Assembly (NCBI GenBank): GCA_963850915.1 | Contig: CAWKND010000010.1 | Span: 620,001 to 684,000 of the forward strand | Length of the DNA: 64,000 nt | Reading direction: 5' to 3' | Source: CAVTWH01 sp963850915 | GTDB taxonomy: Bacteria > Actinomycetota > Actinomycetes > Mycobacteriales > Micromonosporaceae | In this document: piece by piece, positions 59,772-64,000 of the stretch | How the letters are laid out: the number at the start of each line of letters is the position of its first letter | Position numbering within the stretch: the first letter of the stretch is position 1 | The notes under the pieces: model-generated | What the model was told of the DNA's origin: nothing | Database searches by the model: none | Seen by the model: only the letters and a program-made list of their open reading frames with translations | Position numbers and translations under genes: made by a program

Positions 59772-61721
59772 GTGGCGCCGGCAGGCGCCCGTATCGCGGG
59801 TGGATGGCGGCGCTCCGTGGGGCGGCGGCGGGTTGCCCTGGTGGGCGCGGTTGTCGTGCTTGCCATGGGTACCCTCTTCGGCGCGGCCAGCCCGGCATCG
59901 GCGGCACCGACCGACCCGGTTCCGTTGCAGGGCCAGTGCACCACCGCACAGTGGCGCGACCCGACCAACTTCAAGATGTGCACCGACAAGCTGCAGGACC
60001 TCAGCCAGCAGGAGGTCCAGTGCGTACAGGCGCCCACGCCGGAGGCGCCCGACTCGGGGATGGCCGGCTGGTTCGCCGACGAGCCCGACTCCTCCAAGCT
60101 GCCCGGACCCAAGGGGTACTACAGCCACTACGGCTACGCCGGGTACGACTACACCACGTACGACCTCGGCTGCGTGAAGACGACTCTCGATCCGCAGTAC
60201 AAGTTCGAGAACACCATGGCCAACGGCGAGTTCATGATCGCCTCCGGGATCATCGGCGCCGCCGATGCGCTGCGCGAGAAGGCCTGGCAGCCGGGGAGCC
60301 TGTGGGGCTGGGCGGACCCGCTGGTACAGAAGGCGACCCAGGCCATCTACCAGAAGGTGTTCACCGTCTTCGGCGCGATCACGATCGCCGTCATCGGGCT
60401 GTACCTGCTGTGGCGCAGCCGCCAGTCGGACATGAGTAATGCGCTCACCACGGTCGGTTGGGCCATCATGGTCATGGTCGCGGTTACGGCCATTGCCGCC
60501 TGGCCGGTACGCAGCGCCAACCTCGCCGACCAGTCGCTGGTGTCGGGGTTGGACGTGGTACACAGCGCCGTCGGCCCAGAAGACCAGTCGATCCCGGCGG
60601 ACGAGTGCCGCAACCCCGATCCGGCAGCCTGTGTCGACCACCGCACGCCGGCGACCCGAGCCAGTGACACCGCAGTCGAGACGATGCTCTACCGCAACTG
60701 GCTGCGCGGTCAGTTGGGCTCCTCAGACAGCCCCACGGCGCTGAAGTACGGCCCAGTCCTGTACGACGCTAAATCCCTCACCTGGGACGAAGCGGCGGAT
60801 ATCAGAAACGATCCGTCGCAGCGGGACACCCTCATTGCTGACAAGCAGCAGGAGTGGATGAAGGTCTCGAAGCAGATCAAGACCGAGGATCCCGAGGCGT
60901 ACGAGTACCTGCAGGGCTCGAAGGGCTGGGACCGGGTCGGCGCCGGGTTCATCGCGATCCTCGCCTCGCTGTTCTACGCGATGTTCGACATCACCGCGTC
61001 GGTACTCGTGCTGCTCGGGTTTCTGATCTTCCGCTGGGCGGTGGTCGCCGCGCCGGCACTGGGCACCATCGGCATGCTCCGCCCGGCGAGTACCGGCATC
61101 CGGCGCCTCGCCAATGCTGTCGTGGCGGCGATCTTCAACATCATCATCTTCGGTACCGGATCGTCGATCTATCTCTTCGCCGTTGACTTGATCATGAATA
61201 CCGCCACCATCCCGGGCTGGCTCCAGGTCGTCCTGGTGTGGCTCTGTGGCATCGTCGGCTGGCTGCTGCTGCGGCCGTACCGTCGGATCACCCAACTCGG
61301 TGGCAAAGCGTCGGCCGACCAGATCGTGCTGGCCGGCCGCTGGCACCGGCGGTTCATCCGGGACGTCCGGGAGACCACCACCCGCCCGGTCAGCCCCGCT
61401 GAGGAGACTGCCGCGAGGCGACGTACCGCGGTGGCCGACGCCGGGAGTACCCGGCCCGAAACGCGCCTGGAGGATCCCAGTGGCAGCCGGCCAACCGCGC
61501 CGGCCACCGGCGCTCCCGGCAGCTCGCCACCAGGGGGAGACGGGCCGGCGAGGCCGCGTACCCCCAGGCAGGCACCCCGGTGGAGCGAGCCGGAGGTGGC
61601 CGACCCGCCCGCGTCGTACGCCATCTACCGACCCGGCCAGCGGCGTACCGAGCCGATCGCACCCGCCGCACCCAGCCAGCGCCCGGCCGGCCGGCCGGAG
61701 TCCGCGCCGGTACGGAACTGA
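59772..61721 (+). CDS. VirB6/TrbL-like polytopic membrane protein
   Basis: 649 residues. Start at GTG 59772 is uncertain because no ribosome binding site precedes it, but it gives a clear signal peptide (VALVGAVVVLAMGTLFGAASPASAA). An outer Cys-containing domain of about 130 residues follows, then about six helices in two groups (FGAITIAVIGLYLLW; FIAILASLFYAMFDITASVLVLLGFLIF; FNIIIFGTGSSIYLFAVDLIM) and a disordered Pro-rich C-terminus. This is the typical layout of the Gram-positive channel subunit. Confidence 0.75.
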   Translation: MAPAGARIAGGWRRSVGRRRVALVGAVVVLAMGTLFGAASPASAAPTDPVPLQGQCTTAQWRDPTNFKMCTDKLQDLSQQEVQCVQAPTPEAPDSGMAGWFADEPDSSKLPGPKGYYSHYGYAGYDYTTYDLGCVKTTLDPQYKFENTMANGEFMIASGIIGAADALREKAWQPGSLWGWADPLVQKATQAIYQKVFTVFGAITIAVIGLYLLWRSRQSDMSNALTTVGWAIMVMVAVTAIAAWPVRSANLADQSLVSGLDVVHSAVGPEDQSIPADECRNPDPAACVDHRTPATRASDTAVETMLYRNWLRGQLGSSDSPTALKYGPVLYDAKSLTWDEAADIRNDPSQRDTLIADKQQEWMKVSKQIKTEDPEAYEYLQGSKGWDRVGAGFIAILASLFYAMFDITASVLVLLGFLIFRWAVVAAPALGTIGMLRPASTGIRRLANAVVAAIFNIIIFGTGSSIYLFAVDLIMNTATIPGWLQVVLVWLCGIVGWLLLRPYRRITQLGGKASADQIVLAGRWHRRFIRDVRETTTRPVSPAEETAARRRTAVADAGSTRPETRLEDPSGSRPTAPATGAPGSSPPGGDGPARPRTPRQAPRWSEPEVADPPASYAIYRPGQRRTEPIAPAAPSQRPAGRPESAPVRN

Positions 61722-61727
61722 TCTGCC

Positions 61728-62255
61728 GTGCGCCGGCTGCTCCGCCTCCTCGGCAACCGCTACGGGGTCTCCCTGACCCTGGTGGTCGTCGTGGTGGTGA
61801 TTGTGTTGGGCGCCAGGGGATTCAGCGGTGGAGGGGGAGCGCTGCCCGAAGACGCGCCGGCCAACGGGTCGGCAGCGACGGCGAGCTACGAGCCCGATGA
61901 CGGCGAGGACACGCCAGCCGCGCCGGTGACCCCGTCGACCAGTCCCGGGGCGGCCGACCCGGTCGCGGTGGCCACCCAGTTCGCCCAGGCGTGGCTGCAC
62001 CACGACGGGGTGACCGCCCAGCAGTGGTACGACGGGCTGGCCCCGTACGCCACGAAGGATCTGCAGGGCCAGCTCACCGGCGTGGACCCCGGCGGGGTAC
62101 CGGCCAGCCGGATCACCGGCGCCGCGACGCTTGTCCCGCACGACAGCGCGTACGCCGAGGTAAACGTCCCGGTCGACTCCGGGCTGCTCACCCTGCGCCT
62201 CGTCGCCAGCTCCGGCCGCTGGCTGGTGAACGGGGTGGACTGGGGGCGCTCGTGA
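61728..62255 (+). CDS. Single-helix protein, TcpC/VirB8-like
   Basis: 175 residues from GTG 61728. One N-terminal helix (YGVSLTLVVVVVVIVLGARGF), a Ser/Pro linker, then an outer alpha/beta domain (AVATQFAQAWLHHDG, AYAEVNVPVDSGLLTLRLVASSGRWLVNGV) of the NTF2-like type seen in VirB8 and TcpC. Stop overlaps the next start (GTGA, 62252-62255). Likely a core scaffolding part. Similarity is by layout, not strong motifs. Confidence 0.65.
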   Translation: MRRLLRLLGNRYGVSLTLVVVVVVIVLGARGFSGGGGALPEDAPANGSAATASYEPDDGEDTPAAPVTPSTSPGAADPVAVATQFAQAWLHHDGVTAQQWYDGLAPYATKDLQGQLTGVDPGGVPASRITGAATLVPHDSAYAEVNVPVDSGLLTLRLVASSGRWLVNGVDWGRS

Positions 62256-63370
62256 AGCTGCCCAAGGTCACCCGCTGGACGCTGCTCGTGGCCGGCGCGG
62301 TGGCGCTGGTGGTGCTGTGCTGTGTGGGCGGTACCGCGGCGTACTTCCTCGACGGGCTCTCCGGCGACACCGACTCCACGAACACCGCCCTGGGCTGCGG
62401 CGGCGTGACCGTGGACGCCAACGCCAAGCTGCCGTCGATGAGCGACCTGAGCGCCGAGCAGGTACACAACGCCGCGATCATCGTCGCCGTCGGCCAGCAG
62501 TACCCGACGCCGGCGCGCGCCTGGGTAATCGCCATCGCCACCGCGCTGCAGGAGTCCAACCTGCACAACTACGGTGACCTCGGTGCCAACAACGACCATG
62601 ACTCGCTCGGCCTGTTCCAGCAGCGCCCGAGCCAGGGCTGGGGTACGCCGGAGCAGATCATGGATCCGGTCTACAGCTCGAAGAAGTTCTACGCCAAGCT
62701 GCTCACCGTCGCCAACTGGCAGACCATCCCGCTCACCCGGGCGGCGCAGGCGGTACAGCGCAGCGCGTACCCAGACGCGTACGCCAAGCACGAGCCGCTG
62801 GCCACGCTTGTGGTCGACACGCTCACCAACGGTGCGGCCCGCTCGGCGATCAACGGCGCGGTGGCCCAGTGCGTGACCGACGGCCAGATCGCCGCCTCGG
62901 GGTGGACCAATCCGGTACCCGGATCGATTCTGGGGTCTGGTTTCCGCACCGCCGACCGCCCGACGCATCAGGGCGACGACCTGATCAAAAGCCGCTTCTC
63001 GCCGATCTACGCAGCCGCGTCCGGCGTGGTCACGCTGGTCCGTTGCCAGGCCCATCTGGCCGACGGTACCGAGTGGGGCTGCGCCCGTGACGGCGGCCTG
63101 AACGTGTTCGGCTGTGGCTGGTACGTCGAGATCACCCACGCCGACAACGTGATCACCCGCTACTGCCACATGCAGCAGCAGCCGATGGTCACCGTCGGCC
63201 AGCAGGTGTCGGCCGGCCAGCAGATCGGGATCGTCGGTACGACCGGCCACTCCAGCGGCCCGCACTGCCACTTCGAGGTACACCTAAACGGCGATCGCAG
63301 CGACGCGGGCGCGGTCGATCCGGCGCCATTCATGGCCGCCAAGGGCGCGCCGCTGGGCAAGTCGGCCTGA
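62252..63370 (+). CDS. Two-domain cell-wall hydrolase (transglycosylase-like plus M23)
   Basis: 372 residues from GTG 62252. One membrane helix, then a lysozyme-like domain (AIATALQESNLHNYGDLGANNDHDSLGLFQQRPSQGW with Glu in LQESN), followed by an M23 endopeptidase with HQGDDL, HADNVITRYCHM and the metal motif HCHFEVH. Such hydrolases open peptidoglycan for conjugative channels (VirB1, PrgK, CwlT). Both active sites appear intact. Confidence 0.88.
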   Translation: MKLPKVTRWTLLVAGAVALVVLCCVGGTAAYFLDGLSGDTDSTNTALGCGGVTVDANAKLPSMSDLSAEQVHNAAIIVAVGQQYPTPARAWVIAIATALQESNLHNYGDLGANNDHDSLGLFQQRPSQGWGTPEQIMDPVYSSKKFYAKLLTVANWQTIPLTRAAQAVQRSAYPDAYAKHEPLATLVVDTLTNGAARSAINGAVAQCVTDGQIAASGWTNPVPGSILGSGFRTADRPTHQGDDLIKSRFSPIYAAASGVVTLVRCQAHLADGTEWGCARDGGLNVFGCGWYVEITHADNVITRYCHMQQQPMVTVGQQVSAGQQIGIVGTTGHSSGPHCHFEVHLNGDRSDAGAVDPAPFMAAKGAPLGKSA

Positions 63371-63388
63371 CCGGGCCACCATGGTCGG

Positions 63389-63952
63389 ATGGCCGACTGG
63401 GTACCCGCCCCACCCCGCGCGATCACGCCCGCCCCCGCTGCCGGCCGCGACGACCTGCGCGGCCGCCGGGTGGTGGTGGGACTACCTGGTACCGGCTGGC
63501 GCGCCGACCTGCGCGCCGACGCACCGGTGACCCAGGCGAGCCGTACTTACGTACCGGTACTCACCGAACACGAGTGGTACCGCGCCGAGGCCGAGCAGTT
63601 GGAGGTCTTCGCGCCGCTCGTACCGGTGGAGCGGGTCTGGGTCGAACTGCTGGTACCCGCGGCCGTCGAGCGCCCGCACGACCTGTTCTCCCGCCTGGTC
63701 TCGATGGACGCCCCACCCCGCCGCGAGCCGGTACCGGTCCGCGAGCACCCCTCGGTCACCGGCTGCCGGGTGATCTGGGTCGAGCCGGACAGCGAGCGGC
63801 GCGACCTGCGGGCGGTCAGCGAGGTCTACCAGAACAACGACGGCGATGTATGTATCCGCGTCGCCCAGGAACTCGACTGGTACCGCTGGACCTGGGCCGG
63901 CCAGGCCCCCCGCACCCTGGAGGTCCCCGTCTACCTCGTCTGGCTCGAATAA
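63389..63952 (+). CDS. Uncharacterised soluble protein after the T4SS-like operon
   Basis: 187 residues from ATG 63389. A short Pro-rich N-terminus, then a mixed alpha/beta domain with clustered aromatic residues near the C-terminus (ELDWYRWTWAG). No signal, helix or catalytic motif. It follows 18 bp after the hydrolase and may belong to the operon. I do not recognise it. Confidence 0.65.
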   Translation: MADWVPAPPRAITPAPAAGRDDLRGRRVVVGLPGTGWRADLRADAPVTQASRTYVPVLTEHEWYRAEAEQLEVFAPLVPVERVWVELLVPAAVERPHDLFSRLVSMDAPPRREPVPVREHPSVTGCRVIWVEPDSERRDLRAVSEVYQNNDGDVCIRVAQELDWYRWTWAGQAPRTLEVPVYLVWLE

Positions 63953-64000
63953 CTCAGCTCTGCTTCGTCGCGCCACACACCCGCCAACCCGACCGGTCCT

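Noticed and set aside
55300..63370. Complete integrative conjugative element
   Set aside because: No integrase, attachment site, relaxase, replication gene or tRNA boundary is visible in the window.

Overview
The window is 64 kb of high-GC DNA (roughly 70% by eye) from an actinomycete. Gene content points to the Micromonosporales: carD, lsr2, clpC, radA-type repair genes, DUF3180, F420-type PPOX oxidase, many GTG starts and ATGA/GTGA stop-start overlaps. The tetramer GTAC is also strongly enriched. No rRNA, tRNA, CRISPR array, transposase or integrase was recognised.

The backbone is a conserved actinobacterial gene order that I recognise from Mycobacterium tuberculosis (Rv3581c to Rv3608c): ispF-ispD-carD, a LpqE-like lipoprotein, radA, disA, a small membrane protein, mutY, clpC, lsr2, lysS, coaX, panD-panC, a Rossmann/DUF2520 protein, a two-helix membrane protein with a long tail, DUF3180, and folK-folB-folP. 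Between these anchors sit lineage-specific blocks.

Region by region. 1-4024: RDD membrane protein, hisC, a PQQ-type propeller protein and a PPOX oxidase. 4145-5853: isoprenoid genes ispF/ispD and carD. 6996-11465: a compact cluster with type III polyketide synthase, acyl-CoA-dehydrogenase-like flavoprotein, UbiG-like methyltransferase and UbiA prenyltransferase, a candidate pathway for a prenylated, methylated polyketide. 11570-13914: LpqE-like lipoprotein and radA. 14079-21017: an exopolysaccharide-type block (GH26-like lipoprotein, GT2, flippase, two polytopic proteins) lying between radA and disA. 21575-26656: disA, a small secreted protein, deformylase, ACT regulator, mutY, polysaccharide deacetylase. 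26730-31797: clpC, lsr2, lysS. 31887-33393: two tandem duplicate methyltransferases. 33406-41183: an NAD/CoA cofactor block (coaX, nadC, nadB, panD, panC, DUF2520) with two septum-formation-family proteins and a repeat-built small ORF. 41331-43494: a MidA/NDUFAF7-type methyltransferase next to a stand-alone nuoD. 43569-46280: a giant charged repeat protein. 46425-50103: an osmoprotectant-type ABC transporter whose binding protein appears circularly permuted. 50270-54974: membrane proteins, DUF3180 and folate genes. 55300-63370: a type IV secretion-like operon (pilin-like, PrgI/VirB3-like, VirB4 ATPase, VirB6-like, VirB8/TcpC-like, transglycosylase-M23 hydrolase) with no relaxase or integrase in view.

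The strongest candidates for something undescribed are the chromosomal T4SS-like operon, the type III PKS/UbiA cluster, the TxxLPRQ-repeat tail shared within the polysaccharide locus, and the 41-codon repeat ORF wedged by stop-start overlaps between panC and its upstream neighbour. Functions are inferred from motifs read by eye; no database search was run.
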